Shown here in pieces: positions 16,377 through 26,446 of a stretch of DNA of 64,000 bases. The translations under genes were made by a program, and so were the position numbers. The first letter of the stretch is position 1, and each line of letters opens with the position of its first letter. The stretch comes from Alcaligenaceae bacterium (GTDB lineage Bacteria; Pseudomonadota; Gammaproteobacteria; Burkholderiales; Burkholderiaceae_B): NCBI GenBank assembly GCA_013416435.1, contig JACCEN010000014.1, forward strand, positions 92,045-156,044, read 5' to 3'. The notes under the pieces are model-generated. The model was given only the letters and a program-made list of their open reading frames with translations. It was not told where the DNA came from and did not search any database.

Positions 16377-19300
16377 TTATCCCTTGGCCGCTTCCGTCAA
16401 CAGGTCATCAACTGAACGCGCGACCACATAGCGTGCCGGATTCTCGCCAACTGCCAGCGCGTGGAAATGCGCCTTGCCGCATTCGATCTTGGCGCTCTCC
16501 TTGTCCCGCAGGTCATCGGTAAACAGGCTGCTCTTGGTTTCCACTACAAAGTAAAGACGCTGCGCGCCGTCTTCCTCGACCAGCACGGCCCAGTCGGGGT
16601 TATAGCTGCCTAGCGGGGTTGGCACCTTGAACCAGCCCGGTAGCTTTGCATACAGCTTGATCGCGTCGTTCTTCTCCAGCGCGTCGGCAAAGTCTCGCTC
16701 CGTCGTCGAGTCGTACACCACATGCTCGTAGATCGATTTTTGGGTGTCCATCAGCATGTTCTTGAGATAGCCAGTGAGCTCTTCCTTCTCGAACAGCTCC
16801 TGCGCGTAGACGTGCTGGTCGCCCAACTTCTGGTACTTGATGCCGTCGACCAAGGCCATCCGTTTGCATCGATTGATGGTCTCGGCAGCCAGCTCGATGA
16901 ACTGCTGCGGGTTACGCTTGAAGTCGTCCAGGCGCCCACTTCCGGTCAGGATGCTGGTGATCGTGCGGCGGGTCAGATGGGTTCGATCCTGCAGGTCCGT
17001 CAGCAAGTCCGGCAGCTCAATGTCCGTTTCATCCAGCACCACCGTCGCTGCACCCGCTTTCTCGGTCGCTTGAACGCCCGCCTTGCCAATGGCGATATCG
17101 GCCTTCCGCCATTGCAGGCGCGCTTTGGCAATCGCAGGTGCCTTTTGCAGAGCGCTGATGCAATCAGTGATCAGCTTGGCGTTGTCAAATTGCACGCGAT
17201 AGGTGGTCTGATGCTTAATGCGATCCCATAGCGCCTTGAACTCGTCACTCAGGTATATCGCCTTACCATCCTGGCCTTTGCGCAGTGGAACCTGTTTGCG
17301 CTCATCGGCATTCTTGATCTCCAGGCGGCCCGACACCTTGCGCAGCACCTCGGCAATCTGGCCCTTCTGGGCATCAAACTCGGCGGGTAGCACCAGGGTG
17401 CCTTCCTTGAGCGCCTTTTTCAGCGAATCCTGCACCTTGCCCTTGGCGTCAATGTGGCCGGCGGCCTTCAGATGCTCCCACAACGCCTTGGATTGCTCGA
17501 CGCCCAAGGGCACGGTCTGCCCGTCCGGTGCCGTGACGGCGATGGCGGCAAACTGGTGCTGCTCAACGATACCAAAGCGTATACCGGTATCCGCCTCGAT
17601 TTCCTTTTGCAGGTTTTCGGCAAACTGTTCGTAGTTCTCCGTCGCCACTACGGTCAGGGTGTTGACCTCGAAGCCCCGCACACGCTCACCGTGCTGATTC
17701 ACGCACAAACGCAATCCGCGGCCGATGGTCTGACGACGTTCGCGCTCGGTCTGGATGTCCCGGAGGGTGCAGATCTGGAACACATTCGGGTTGTCCCAGC
17801 CTTCCTTGAGGGCCGAGTGGGAGAAAATGAACTTGAGCGGCGTACCAAAGGACAGCAGTTTTTCCTTTTCCTTCATGATCAGGTTGTACGCACGCTCGGC
17901 ATTCTCACGGTTGCCGGCGTTGTTCTCCGCGGTATCTGACCAGCCGCCTTTCTTGTCGATGGAGAAATAGCCGTTGTGCACTTCCTCTGCGGCGGCGTCC
18001 AGGTCGATTTCGGCGAAGAGGCTCTGGTAGGCCGGCAGCTTGGCGGCACGCCGATACTCCTCTTCAAAGATGCGCGCGTAGTCACCTTTGACCGGATTGC
18101 CGTCCGCGTCGTACTGGCGGTACCTGTCCACCGCATCGATGAAAAATAGCGACAGCACCTTGATACCCAACGGTCGCAGGCGCTTTTCCTTGTCCAGATG
18201 CTCGCGAATCGTGCGACGGATCATTTCGCGCTGCACGGCCAGTGCATCCACATCACCGTGGGCTTGACCCGGCTTCAAGAACACTTCTCCACCGGGGTAA
18301 CGCAGCTCCATGAACTCGTCGCCCTTGGCCGTGTTGATCTCGCCGACGCGAAAATCGGCATAGATCGGACGCTTGGCAAGTTGCTCCAGGTCGTCGCCAT
18401 CGGATACGACGAGCTCCTGCCGCTTCACACCGCTGGCGGTGGCCACATCCAGTTCGACCCTGGCACTGATGGTCCCGCGCTTGTTGGCCACCGATATCAA
18501 CCGCACGAAGGGCTTGTTGTGCGCATCCTCCACCGTCGCCGAGGCCACCTCGATCTGCTTGACCAGCTTGCGCTCGTAGGCATCGACTGCGTCGAGGCGA
18601 AACACCATGTGATGCTTGTTCACGTGGGTCGCGGAATAGCGCAGCGTGCAGAGTGGATTCATCGCATCCAGAGCCTCTTTGCCACGCCCCTCGAGGCCAC
18701 CATCCACACTCTGGGGTTCGTCCACGATGACGATGGGCCGGGTCGCCTTGATTAAATCGATGGGCTTTTCACCACCGGTCTTCTCGCTGTCCTTGTAGAG
18801 GTTGTTGACGTCCTTCTTGTTGATGGCGCCCACTGTCACCACCATGATCTGGATGTTCGAGCTGGTGGCGAAGTTGCGCACCTGCCCGAGCTTGTTGGAG
18901 TCGTAGAGGAAGTAGTCGAAGGGCACCCCGGCGTAGAGGCCCTTGAAATGGTCCTCGGTGATCTGCAGGGTCTTGTAGACGCCTTCCTTGATCGCCACCG
19001 ACGGCACCACGATGACGAACTTGCTGAAGCCATAGCGTTTGTTCAGCTCGAAGATGCTGCGCAGATAGACGTAGGTCTTACCGGTGCCGGTTTCCATCTC
19101 CACGGTGAAGTCGCCGGACGCCAGCGCGCTGGATGGGGGCAGACCACCCCGCAATTGAATGTCCGCTAGATTCTTGTGCAGCTCATCGTCCAGCAGCGTC
19201 AGTCGGTTACCGACACCCAGATCCGACTCGGCCATGCCCAGGGTCATTTGCTCAGGCTGGGTCCCGAGAAACAGATCCGACCCCACCGGCGTCGGCGCCT

Positions 19301-19412
19301 TCATCGTCACCGTGAACTCGGTGCGGCACACCTCCTGGCCACGGAACAGGTCGCACACGGCCTCAATGGCCTGCATCTGGTAGTCGAGGTTGGGCTCGAA
19401 GTGAAGTTTCAT
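16377..19412 (-). CDS. res: Type III restriction endonuclease Res subunit
   Basis: ATP-dependent translocating restriction subunit acting with Mod. The product is 1011 residues from ATG 19412 (MKLHFEPNLDYQMQAIEAVC), which has a GAGG site; an open frame extends upstream to 19613 but that part overlaps mod antifunctionally. Helicase motifs: Walker A EMETGTGKTYVYLRS, motif II IVIVDEPQSVDG (DEPQ), motif VI QTIGRGLRLCVN. C-terminal PD-(D/E)xK nuclease motif: SYNPDWAVLVEEDG...YFVVETKSS. All motifs are intact. Starts 10 bases after the mod stop. Confidence 0.95.
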   Translation of the reverse strand: MKLHFEPNLDYQMQAIEAVCDLFRGQEVCRTEFTVTMKAPTPVGSDLFLGTQPEQMTLGMAESDLGVGNRLTLLDDELHKNLADIQLRGGLPPSSALASGDFTVEMETGTGKTYVYLRSIFELNKRYGFSKFVIVVPSVAIKEGVYKTLQITEDHFKGLYAGVPFDYFLYDSNKLGQVRNFATSSNIQIMVVTVGAINKKDVNNLYKDSEKTGGEKPIDLIKATRPIVIVDEPQSVDGGLEGRGKEALDAMNPLCTLRYSATHVNKHHMVFRLDAVDAYERKLVKQIEVASATVEDAHNKPFVRLISVANKRGTISARVELDVATASGVKRQELVVSDGDDLEQLAKRPIYADFRVGEINTAKGDEFMELRYPGGEVFLKPGQAHGDVDALAVQREMIRRTIREHLDKEKRLRPLGIKVLSLFFIDAVDRYRQYDADGNPVKGDYARIFEEEYRRAAKLPAYQSLFAEIDLDAAAEEVHNGYFSIDKKGGWSDTAENNAGNRENAERAYNLIMKEKEKLLSFGTPLKFIFSHSALKEGWDNPNVFQICTLRDIQTERERRQTIGRGLRLCVNQHGERVRGFEVNTLTVVATENYEQFAENLQKEIEADTGIRFGIVEQHQFAAIAVTAPDGQTVPLGVEQSKALWEHLKAAGHIDAKGKVQDSLKKALKEGTLVLPAEFDAQKGQIAEVLRKVSGRLEIKNADERKQVPLRKGQDGKAIYLSDEFKALWDRIKHQTTYRVQFDNAKLITDCISALQKAPAIAKARLQWRKADIAIGKAGVQATEKAGAATVVLDETDIELPDLLTDLQDRTHLTRRTITSILTGSGRLDDFKRNPQQFIELAAETINRCKRMALVDGIKYQKLGDQHVYAQELFEKEELTGYLKNMLMDTQKSIYEHVVYDSTTERDFADALEKNDAIKLYAKLPGWFKVPTPLGSYNPDWAVLVEEDGAQRLYFVVETKSSLFTDDLRDKESAKIECGKAHFHALAVGENPARYVVARSVDDLLTEAAKG

Positions 19413-19422
19413 AGCGCCCCCC

Positions 19423-21408
19423 TCATAGACTGCGCACGTTCTGGATGCCGTGCTGCTCCAGAATGGCGGCGAGGTTGGTCTTGGCGACATCGTTTTCAAA
19501 GGCGCTGTCGCGGAACACGCAGGTCGTGTCACCGGCGGGCGCCAGTTCCTTGTGCCAGTCGATAATGCCCTGGGCCAGCGGCTCCACCTGCTCACGGGTA
19601 ATCTGTTCGGCAAGACAGGCCATCAAGACGCCGCCACCCACGGCATGCACCTCACGACCCGCGATGGTGCGCTGCTCGATGGGCACGCACAGGTCGAGGC
19701 CTAGCTTGAGCAGCAGTTCGTAAAGCACGTCCGCCTCAGAGCGACCTTCGAGCAAATGATCCTGGTGGTCGAACAACGCGGCTTCCAGATCCGCCGGATT
19801 GGGGTTCCAGGCGCGGATGTTGGAGTGGTCGAGCTTGAAGACGCGGAAGCCGGTATCGCCGGCAAACAGGGGATTGTCGGCTTTGACCTTGGCTGCGGCG
19901 CGGCGTAGACGTTCTTTGGTTATTTCGGCAATCGTGCGAGGCCTTTGCAGATCATCGCAGAACTCGGCTGCAACCTTCTGCTCCTTGTTTTCGGTGCTAA
20001 GAGCCTCTGGTAACTGAACCATGATGAATCGCCGCTTCGCGCCATCAGTTGCGTTCTGTGCCAGAACTGCGTGTCCAGTGGTTCCTGAGCCTGCGAAAAA
20101 ATCCATGACAATGTCGCTCGATCCGGATGCGATCGACACGATTCTCTGAATTAAGAATGGGGACTTTGGAAAATCCATCACTGGCGCGCCAAGCAAGTCC
20201 TTGACTGACTTGCGCCCATAATCATTATTGAACTCTTTATCGAGCCAGATTGATTTGACCAACGTAGTTGCCGTTTCACCATCTTCGCCGTTCAGATAGT
20301 CCTTCCGAAAAACTCGCCAAGTGCCATCGCTCATCTGGCTTGCGATGAGCAGATCGTTATCTGCTTCGACTTTTTCACGCCCCCAGGTCCAGCAGGTTTC
20401 TACGCCGTCAGCAGTTATTGGAAGGACCTTTTCTGTAAACACATCGTCTTGGGTTATGGACACTCTACCGGTTGAAGACTCCACATAGATCGGGTAGAAC
20501 AAATTCGGGCGCGTGACCGGATTGAACGCCTGGTTTCGATTACGAAGTCCCAGCTCGCGATACCTGCCGCGCTCATCCTCTTTGTCATATTCCTCCAACA
20601 TGGCTCCTTCTTTCGCCATGCCGACGATACTCCCGGCCACATCAGGATCTCTTACAAAGACCGCGATGTTGTCATGTGTCTGTGCGATGTACTTATCGAG
20701 ATGACGGCCTCGCGGATTGACCAACACCGATAGGATTCCAACGAAAGTCTCCTCGCCAAATATTTCGCAGCATACCTTCTTTAGGTTGTCGATCTCGCCG
20801 TCGTCAATGCTGATAAACAGTGCTCCGTCATCACGCAGCAGATTCCTTGCGAGCTTCAATCGCGGATACATCATATTCAGCCAGTCGGTGTGAAACCGCC
20901 CGCTGGCTTCGGTATTGCTGCTGATCTTCTGTCCGCCTTCCACCTGCCCGGTCAGTTCCAGATAGTTCTTGATGTTGTCCTGGAAGTTGTCCGGGTACAC
21001 AAAGTCCTTGCCGGTGTTGTAGGGCGGGTCGATATAGATCAGCTTAACCTTGCCAGCGTAGCTTTTCTGCAGCAGCTTGAGCACTTCGAGGTTGTCACCC
21101 TCGATCATCAGGTTCTGGGTGGTGTCCCAGTCCACGCTCTCGTCCCTGCAGGGCCGCAACGTGCCGGTACTCGGTGTCAGCGCCAATTGCCGAGCGCGGC
21201 GCTTGCCATGCCAGTTGAGGCCGTATTTCTCATCGGCATCGGTGACGGTCTGGTCACCCACCAGCGCCTTGAGCACATCCACGTTCACCGCCTTGCCGTT
21301 CGGGCCTTCAGTAATGAGGTCCGGGAACAGGGCCTTGAGCTGGTCGATGTTGCCCGCCACCAGATCGGCGGACTGGGCCTCGGGGCTGGCTGCCGTGAGT
21401 TTGTTCAT
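19423..21408 (-). CDS. mod: Type III DNA methyltransferase Mod subunit (N6-adenine)
   Basis: Recognition and methylation subunit of the type III system. The start is taken as the ATG at 21408 because GGAG lies 7 bases upstream and overlaps the alternative ATG at 21420; this gives 661 residues. The order of motifs is beta class: catalytic IDPPYNTGKDFVYPDN (motif IV) at about residue 130, then the target recognition region, then SAM-binding VMDFFAGSGTTGHAV (motif I). The recognition site cannot be read from sequence. No simple repeat tract that would indicate phase variation was seen. Follows DUF4391 by 41 bases. Confidence 0.95.
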   Translation of the reverse strand: MNKLTAASPEAQSADLVAGNIDQLKALFPDLITEGPNGKAVNVDVLKALVGDQTVTDADEKYGLNWHGKRRARQLALTPSTGTLRPCRDESVDWDTTQNLMIEGDNLEVLKLLQKSYAGKVKLIYIDPPYNTGKDFVYPDNFQDNIKNYLELTGQVEGGQKISSNTEASGRFHTDWLNMMYPRLKLARNLLRDDGALFISIDDGEIDNLKKVCCEIFGEETFVGILSVLVNPRGRHLDKYIAQTHDNIAVFVRDPDVAGSIVGMAKEGAMLEEYDKEDERGRYRELGLRNRNQAFNPVTRPNLFYPIYVESSTGRVSITQDDVFTEKVLPITADGVETCWTWGREKVEADNDLLIASQMSDGTWRVFRKDYLNGEDGETATTLVKSIWLDKEFNNDYGRKSVKDLLGAPVMDFPKSPFLIQRIVSIASGSSDIVMDFFAGSGTTGHAVLAQNATDGAKRRFIMVQLPEALSTENKEQKVAAEFCDDLQRPRTIAEITKERLRRAAAKVKADNPLFAGDTGFRVFKLDHSNIRAWNPNPADLEAALFDHQDHLLEGRSEADVLYELLLKLGLDLCVPIEQRTIAGREVHAVGGGVLMACLAEQITREQVEPLAQGIIDWHKELAPAGDTTCVFRDSAFENDVAKTNLAAILEQHGIQNVRSL

Positions 21409-21449
21409 ATTGTTCTCCATCAGTCGTTCAAGCTTTAAAGCTCAATGAT

Positions 21450-22319
21450 TCAAAGTTGTCGGCGCGCGGCGGCCAGTTCGGCCTGCACGCGCTTGAGCGT
21501 CAGGTTCAGTTCGACCTGACGTGCCAGTTGTTTTTCTTTTGCCGCTTGCGCCCGAAGGCGGCTGACCTCGGCCTCAAGCCGTTCACAATTAGCCAGGGCC
21601 CGCCGACGCTTTGCGGCCTGTTCCGGGGTTGTCGGGACTTGGTAGCTGCCCGTCAGCCGAGCGGCGAGCAATGCCTGCACGCAATCCACCCAGCCTTGAT
21701 AGAGGGCGTGCAGCGTAGCCTGAGGTTGGCGCGTGACTGACAGCGACTGGATGAACGCATTCTCCACATCGGCAACGGCCGTGGGATCGAGGTGAGATGA
21801 ACCGGAAGCATGGCCATCGGACAGCGAGGTCGACGCTGTGTTTGATGTTGGCACCGCTACCGTTACTGATATGGGGCTGCCGTCGAGCACTACTTTGGCG
21901 GCCTCGTTCTGTGCCCAGCGTTTGTGGGCCAGCGACAGGGTCAACGATTGCCCTTCCATCTGTGGTGCTACCAGCAGCAGCACCGGATAAGGCACGGCTC
22001 GGTGTAACAGCTCGGCGAGCCGCGAGTGACTTGCAGGTTTAACGACACCCCGCACAGTCACTGCCAGCACAGCGATTTCCAGGTACTCACGCAGCGCGTC
22101 CCGGTAGCTGGGTACGCCAATGGTGTTGGGCTTGAGCGCAGCGATCCATTGGATCTCTTCGATGGCCTCCGTGATCAAGCGCTTGTCTGCCGCCGTGGGG
22201 GCACCATTCTCCAGCAGCAATTTCTTGGGGACGCGCTGATCCACCCGGCAACTCTCGGGCAAGCGCAAGGCGTGGATAAGGGCTTTCGCCGAAAGGGTTG
22301 ATGCGGGGCTAAGCGTCAT
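21450..22319 (-). CDS. DUF4391 domain-containing protein
   Basis: 289 residues. The N-terminal ~200 residues match the DUF4391 pattern (VPKKLLLENGAPTAADKRLI, IQWIAALKPNTIGVPSYRD, EYLEIAVLAVTVRG). The end is a coiled coil rich in Arg/Ala/Glu (RLEAEVSRLRAQAAKEKQLA). The domain's function is unknown; it accompanies helicase-linked type III R-M loci. The start ATG overlaps the helicase stop in an ATGA, so the two are translationally coupled. The middle (~160-190) is a Ser/Thr-rich linker. Confidence 0.8.
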   Translation of the reverse strand: MTLSPASTLSAKALIHALRLPESCRVDQRVPKKLLLENGAPTAADKRLITEAIEEIQWIAALKPNTIGVPSYRDALREYLEIAVLAVTVRGVVKPASHSRLAELLHRAVPYPVLLLVAPQMEGQSLTLSLAHKRWAQNEAAKVVLDGSPISVTVAVPTSNTASTSLSDGHASGSSHLDPTAVADVENAFIQSLSVTRQPQATLHALYQGWVDCVQALLAARLTGSYQVPTTPEQAAKRRRALANCERLEAEVSRLRAQAAKEKQLARQVELNLTLKRVQAELAAARRQL

Positions 22320-25300
22320 GGCGTCTCGCTCTCCGGCAGGATCACCATAAACGCGACCACCTCGAAGTCATTGCTGCCGGCGAATTCACCTTTGATGGCG
22401 TGGGTGCCACCCGGCGTGAACAAGCTGGCGACGGCGCGTTCCTCGTTCTTGCCAGCGACCGAAGCGACCGCTGAGGCAAGCAGCTTCTGGGCATGACGCA
22501 TGTCTTCCCCCTGCCTGGTCGCCTTGTCGAACCGGGCGCAGGCGCCCGTGTCTGGAGTTTCGCGCCCGAGCGCGAGACGCTTGAGGCGATCGAGGATGTG
22601 CTTAGCCTGTGGGTAAGGCAGCAATACGGCGCCGTCGTCACCGACATGAACGAGGTAATGCGGTGCCAAGGGGTAGTCAGACTCTTTGGCTTTGTTGGCC
22701 GCCGGACCACAGGCTTGTAGGCAAAAGATCACGCCCGGCGGAATATCGGCATCCAGGGTGGTCGTGACGGCATAGGCGCCGAGCGGCTGGGTGTCGAGTT
22801 TGCCGGGGTGCGCCTTCAGGTACTGCGCCAGATCGATGCGGAAGTCGGTCAGGGTCAGGTCGGTAATCGACACCCCGGTGGACAGATCCTCCATGTCGAT
22901 GACCGTGTCCTGCAATTTGAGCAGTTGCTTGCGCCGGTACTCCAGATCGTTCATCGGGTTGCCGGATTGCTGCTCGATGAGGTTCTCCTCACCCGTGGCG
23001 GAGATGTCGAGCAGCACCATGCGGCCGCTGACGCGCTGCTCCAGGTTGATGTATTCCTCCAGCTCCATGTTCGGCCAGAAGTTGACGAGTTGGATGCTCT
23101 CGTTGGGCGAGCCGATGCGGTCGATCCGGCCGAAGCGCTGGATGATGCGCACCGGGTTCCAGTGGATGTCGTAGTTGATCAGCCAGTCGCAGTCTTGCAA
23201 GTTCTGGCCTTCGGAAATGCAGTCGGTGGCAATGAGCAAATCGATCTCGCCTTCAGCAGCGAGCTCTTCGGGGCGCTCCTTGGCACGCGGGGCGAACGCC
23301 GACAACACGCCGCTCATGCTCTTGCGCAAACCGGGCAAGGTGGTCTGAATGCCGGCGCTGCCGGTCACCAGTGCGGCGTCAATCCCCAGCGTGCTCTTGG
23401 CCCAGGGGGCGAGCTGCGCGTAGAGGTAGTGCGCGGTGTCCGAGAAGGCGGTGAATACGATGATCTTTTGGTTGCCGCTGTTGATGGGGTGGCGGCACTT
23501 GTCTTCGATCATCTGGCGCAGCGCAGCCAGTTTTGCGTCACGGGCGGCATCGACCTGTTTGGCCGCCGCCAGCAGTGTGGCCAGCCGGTTGCGGTCCTCG
23601 ATCAAATCCTGTTTCCAGCGAATCAGGTCAACGTCGCCGAGCAGCACCTTGACCTTGCGCCCTACGAGCAGCGCCTCGAAAGCCGGGTCGTCTATGTCGA
23701 CATCGGCGATGTCGATTTCTTCGAGCTCGTCCGTGTGCGATTCAATATGGGCCAACGTGGCTTCCACATCCCTGAGCTGCCGTTGGACCGTCAGCGTGAA
23801 GGACGACACTGCGCTTTCCATGCGCTTTAGCACATTGACGCGAAGCAGGTGAATCAGGCTCTCTTCGCGGTCCACCTGGCGGAAGAAGCCCTCGCCGCCG
23901 CGAACCTGGGTGCTGTACTTGGCGTCATAAGCCGCCTGCTTGTGTGGCAGGACATAGCGCAGAGGCGCATAACTGGCCAGTGTGAGGCGGCGGATTTCCA
24001 GATTGATATCGCGGATGGCGCGGAACTCGCCGGCGAGGTCAACATCTGCTTTGATGTTGATTGGCGGAAGGCGATCCGGGAAACGGCCAGTCTCACTGGT
24101 GCCGTAGTATTTCTCGATGTGCCGCCGCGAGCGGGCGATGGTGAGGTGGTCCAGCAGAGTGAAATAGTCGAATCCCAACATTTCAACCAGCTTCGATGGC
24201 GTCTTTTCGGACTCATCCATCGCCAACCAACGGTTGAACTGGGCCTGGGCTTTGCGGGTGGTCGCCTCGATACTGGCGATGCCGTGCTCCAGCAAGGCGG
24301 TGTCATCGCCTTCGGTGACAAAAGCGATCTGATTGCGCAAGTCTGCAAGCCGGTTGTTGACTGGCGTGGCCGACAGCATGAGGACGCGGGTCTTGACCCC
24401 TTCCTTGATGATCCGACGCATGAGCCGGTCGTAGCGCGACTCCTTGCCCTTGTGTGTCGCCTTGTTGCGGAAGTTGTGCGACTCGTCGATCACCACCAGG
24501 TCGTAGTTGCCCCAGTTCACGTGCGACAGATCGATGTCGCCGGAGGTGCCGCCGTCCCGTGACAGATCGGTGTGGTTCAGGACATCGTAGTTGAAGCGGT
24601 CCGCCGCGAGAATGTTGCGCTTGTCGTTGGCCTTGTAGAGCGTCCAGTTGTCGCGCAGACGCTTGGGCGCCAGCACCAGAACACGATCGTTGCGCAGCTC
24701 GTGGTATTTGATGATCGCCAGGGCTTCGAAGGTCTTACCGAGGCCGACGCTGTCCGCGATGATGCAGCCACCAAAGCGGTTCAGCTTGTCGATGGCGCCC
24801 ACTACGCCATCACGTTGGAACTTGAACAGCTTCTTCCACACCACGGTATTGCGGATGCCGGTAGCGGACTTGACGATTCGGTCCTCGTCCATCTCGTCAC
24901 CGTTATCACGAAACAGGTGATGCAATATCAGTGTGTAGACGGTGAACGGATCGCGGTGCTCGCCAATGGCCTGCAAGGCGCTGATCAGTGCGTCTCGGCC
25001 GCTTGTTGATTCCCCCGACTGCCCTTGCAGGCTCGCCCACTGTTGATCGAACCACCGGGCGAGTTGGGCTGCCTCGTCGGCGGATTCAGATGCCTGGATC
25101 AGGCTCAATGGGTTACCGGGCGTTAGTCCAAGGCCGGCGGTACTGAAGGCAAGCGATCCAAGTACCACTTGCTCAGGTGTGGCGTCAGGCGTGCGCATGA
25201 CCACAGCGCCTTGTGGCACCGGTCCCAGCGCCCGCCGAAGGTCCACCTTGCGACTTATCCAATTCGCACATTGATTGGCCAACCATCGCGCTTGCAAGCG

Positions 25301-25525
25301 ATTGCGTGCGGCACGATCGCCCTCCGCGCCGAGGAACTCGAGCGCCCCGTCGTCAGGAGACAGGATCAACTGGACCCGATCAAGGACTGACAGCGCTTCG
25401 CGCATTTCAGCGAACGCGTAGAGAGAAAACGAGGGCGTCACGCAGCCGAGCTGATTGCCGTGCTTGAGATGCGGCCGGATCAGATCGATGACTCGGTCTG
25501 CGCCGGTGTTGTGGATCAACTTCAT
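22316..25525 (-). CDS. SNF2-family helicase with N-terminal PLD-like domain
   Basis: 1069 residues. The N-terminal ~150 residues (MKLIHNTGADRVIDLIRPHL, FSLYAFAEMREALS, GAVVMRTPD) resemble phospholipase-D-like domains fused to SNF2 helicases, though a clear HKD motif is not visible, so it may be non-catalytic. Helicase motifs: Walker A IIADSVGLGKTFEAL, DESH box LVVIDESHNFRN, LSATPVNNRLAD, motif V ATDCISEGQNLQDCD, motif VI IQRFGRIDRIGS. Likely a DNA translocase or remodeller for the R-M complex. Start 25525 has GGGAG. It follows the WYL gene by 12 bases and overlaps DUF4391. Confidence 0.9.
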   Translation of the reverse strand: MKLIHNTGADRVIDLIRPHLKHGNQLGCVTPSFSLYAFAEMREALSVLDRVQLILSPDDGALEFLGAEGDRAARNRLQARWLANQCANWISRKVDLRRALGPVPQGAVVMRTPDATPEQVVLGSLAFSTAGLGLTPGNPLSLIQASESADEAAQLARWFDQQWASLQGQSGESTSGRDALISALQAIGEHRDPFTVYTLILHHLFRDNGDEMDEDRIVKSATGIRNTVVWKKLFKFQRDGVVGAIDKLNRFGGCIIADSVGLGKTFEALAIIKYHELRNDRVLVLAPKRLRDNWTLYKANDKRNILAADRFNYDVLNHTDLSRDGGTSGDIDLSHVNWGNYDLVVIDESHNFRNKATHKGKESRYDRLMRRIIKEGVKTRVLMLSATPVNNRLADLRNQIAFVTEGDDTALLEHGIASIEATTRKAQAQFNRWLAMDESEKTPSKLVEMLGFDYFTLLDHLTIARSRRHIEKYYGTSETGRFPDRLPPINIKADVDLAGEFRAIRDINLEIRRLTLASYAPLRYVLPHKQAAYDAKYSTQVRGGEGFFRQVDREESLIHLLRVNVLKRMESAVSSFTLTVQRQLRDVEATLAHIESHTDELEEIDIADVDIDDPAFEALLVGRKVKVLLGDVDLIRWKQDLIEDRNRLATLLAAAKQVDAARDAKLAALRQMIEDKCRHPINSGNQKIIVFTAFSDTAHYLYAQLAPWAKSTLGIDAALVTGSAGIQTTLPGLRKSMSGVLSAFAPRAKERPEELAAEGEIDLLIATDCISEGQNLQDCDWLINYDIHWNPVRIIQRFGRIDRIGSPNESIQLVNFWPNMELEEYINLEQRVSGRMVLLDISATGEENLIEQQSGNPMNDLEYRRKQLLKLQDTVIDMEDLSTGVSITDLTLTDFRIDLAQYLKAHPGKLDTQPLGAYAVTTTLDADIPPGVIFCLQACGPAANKAKESDYPLAPHYLVHVGDDGAVLLPYPQAKHILDRLKRLALGRETPDTGACARFDKATRQGEDMRHAQKLLASAVASVAGKNEERAVASLFTPGGTHAIKGEFAGSNDFEVVAFMVILPESETP

Positions 25526-25537
25526 GGTCGCTCCCGT

Positions 25538-26446
25538 TCAGTCATCTATCGACGCATTTGCATTCGTCTGCGCAAAGCCCGGCGCCAAAACGGCGCTACG
25601 CACACCGTAAATAGCAAGGTGGTCTTTCAACCAAAGTCGGTATTCATGGCCGCGCAGGCTGTGGTCCGGGGAACAGTCCACACTCCATTTGCGCAGGATG
25701 TATCCGACAGTAGAAGCGCGCAGATTCATCCGCAGCACGCCGTCGCGCATGCCGTAATCCATCTCGGTGATCTCCGGCCGGGGTTGATCCGGGTGCGGCA
25801 CCAGCTCCAGCTCGACGATCCGGGTCCACTGAATGTCCTGATCGCTCATCTCGTGGGGCGCCACTGGCTGCCCCTTGAGCACCACCGGGCGTTTGATCCG
25901 GGTGATGACGAAATCCCGGAACTCCTGGGACTTTCGGTCGAAGGCGCGGACGTGCCAACGGAGGCCGTTGTCGATCAGCGCGAACGGAACGATCTGCCGC
26001 TCGGTGCGACCACTGGAGATGGAGTGGTAAACGATGCCGACCGAACACTCTTGGTGAATAGCCCGGGTCAAGCTTGCCAAGACATCCAGGTCTGGTTGAG
26101 TGAGCCGTGACTGGCTTTCGCTCGCCACCCACGCCTTGAGTCTCGTCGGCTCGCCATCGCCGAATCCCTGAGTCAGCCACGACAACACCCGTTCGGGCGG
26201 AGAGTCAAATATCGGTCGGAATTCCGGACCCAAGACATAAGACTTCCCCCTGGGGTCGTAATTAAGGTTGCCGGGCGCCAAGTCGCGGTACAGCGCTAGA
26301 TCTCGGGAGGCAGCAGCAGACTGGATCCCAAAACGCAGAACCACGTCCTGACGACGTATTTCCCCCATAAAGCGTACGCGCAACTCCACAAACGCGAGCC
26401 GGTCACGTTGTGGCTGGGTGAGCTCTGCAAGCTTTTCTAAAGACAT
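25538..26446 (-). CDS. WYL-domain transcriptional regulator of the defence operon
   Basis: 302 residues from ATG 26446 (MSLEKLAELTQPQRDRLAFV). The N-terminal winged HTH is followed by a WYL domain (VGIVYHSISSGRTERQIVPF, LRWHVRAFDRKSQEFRDF) and a WCX-like C-terminal domain. This is the layout of BrxR/CapW regulators, which sit first in defence operons and repress them until a signal binds the WYL pocket. No good Shine-Dalgarno precedes the start. It is the first gene of a minus-strand operon of six. An inverted repeat at its start codon and 122 bases upstream is a candidate operator. Confidence 0.88.
   Translation of the reverse strand: MSLEKLAELTQPQRDRLAFVELRVRFMGEIRRQDVVLRFGIQSAAASRDLALYRDLAPGNLNYDPRGKSYVLGPEFRPIFDSPPERVLSWLTQGFGDGEPTRLKAWVASESQSRLTQPDLDVLASLTRAIHQECSVGIVYHSISSGRTERQIVPFALIDNGLRWHVRAFDRKSQEFRDFVITRIKRPVVLKGQPVAPHEMSDQDIQWTRIVELELVPHPDQPRPEITEMDYGMRDGVLRMNLRASTVGYILRKWSVDCSPDHSLRGHEYRLWLKDHLAIYGVRSAVLAPGFAQTNANASIDD

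Noticed and set aside
15414..26446. DISARM or BREX system
   Set aside because: No DUF1998 (DrmB), PglX, PglZ or BrxC/L-type genes are present; Mod and Res motifs are clearly type III R-M.
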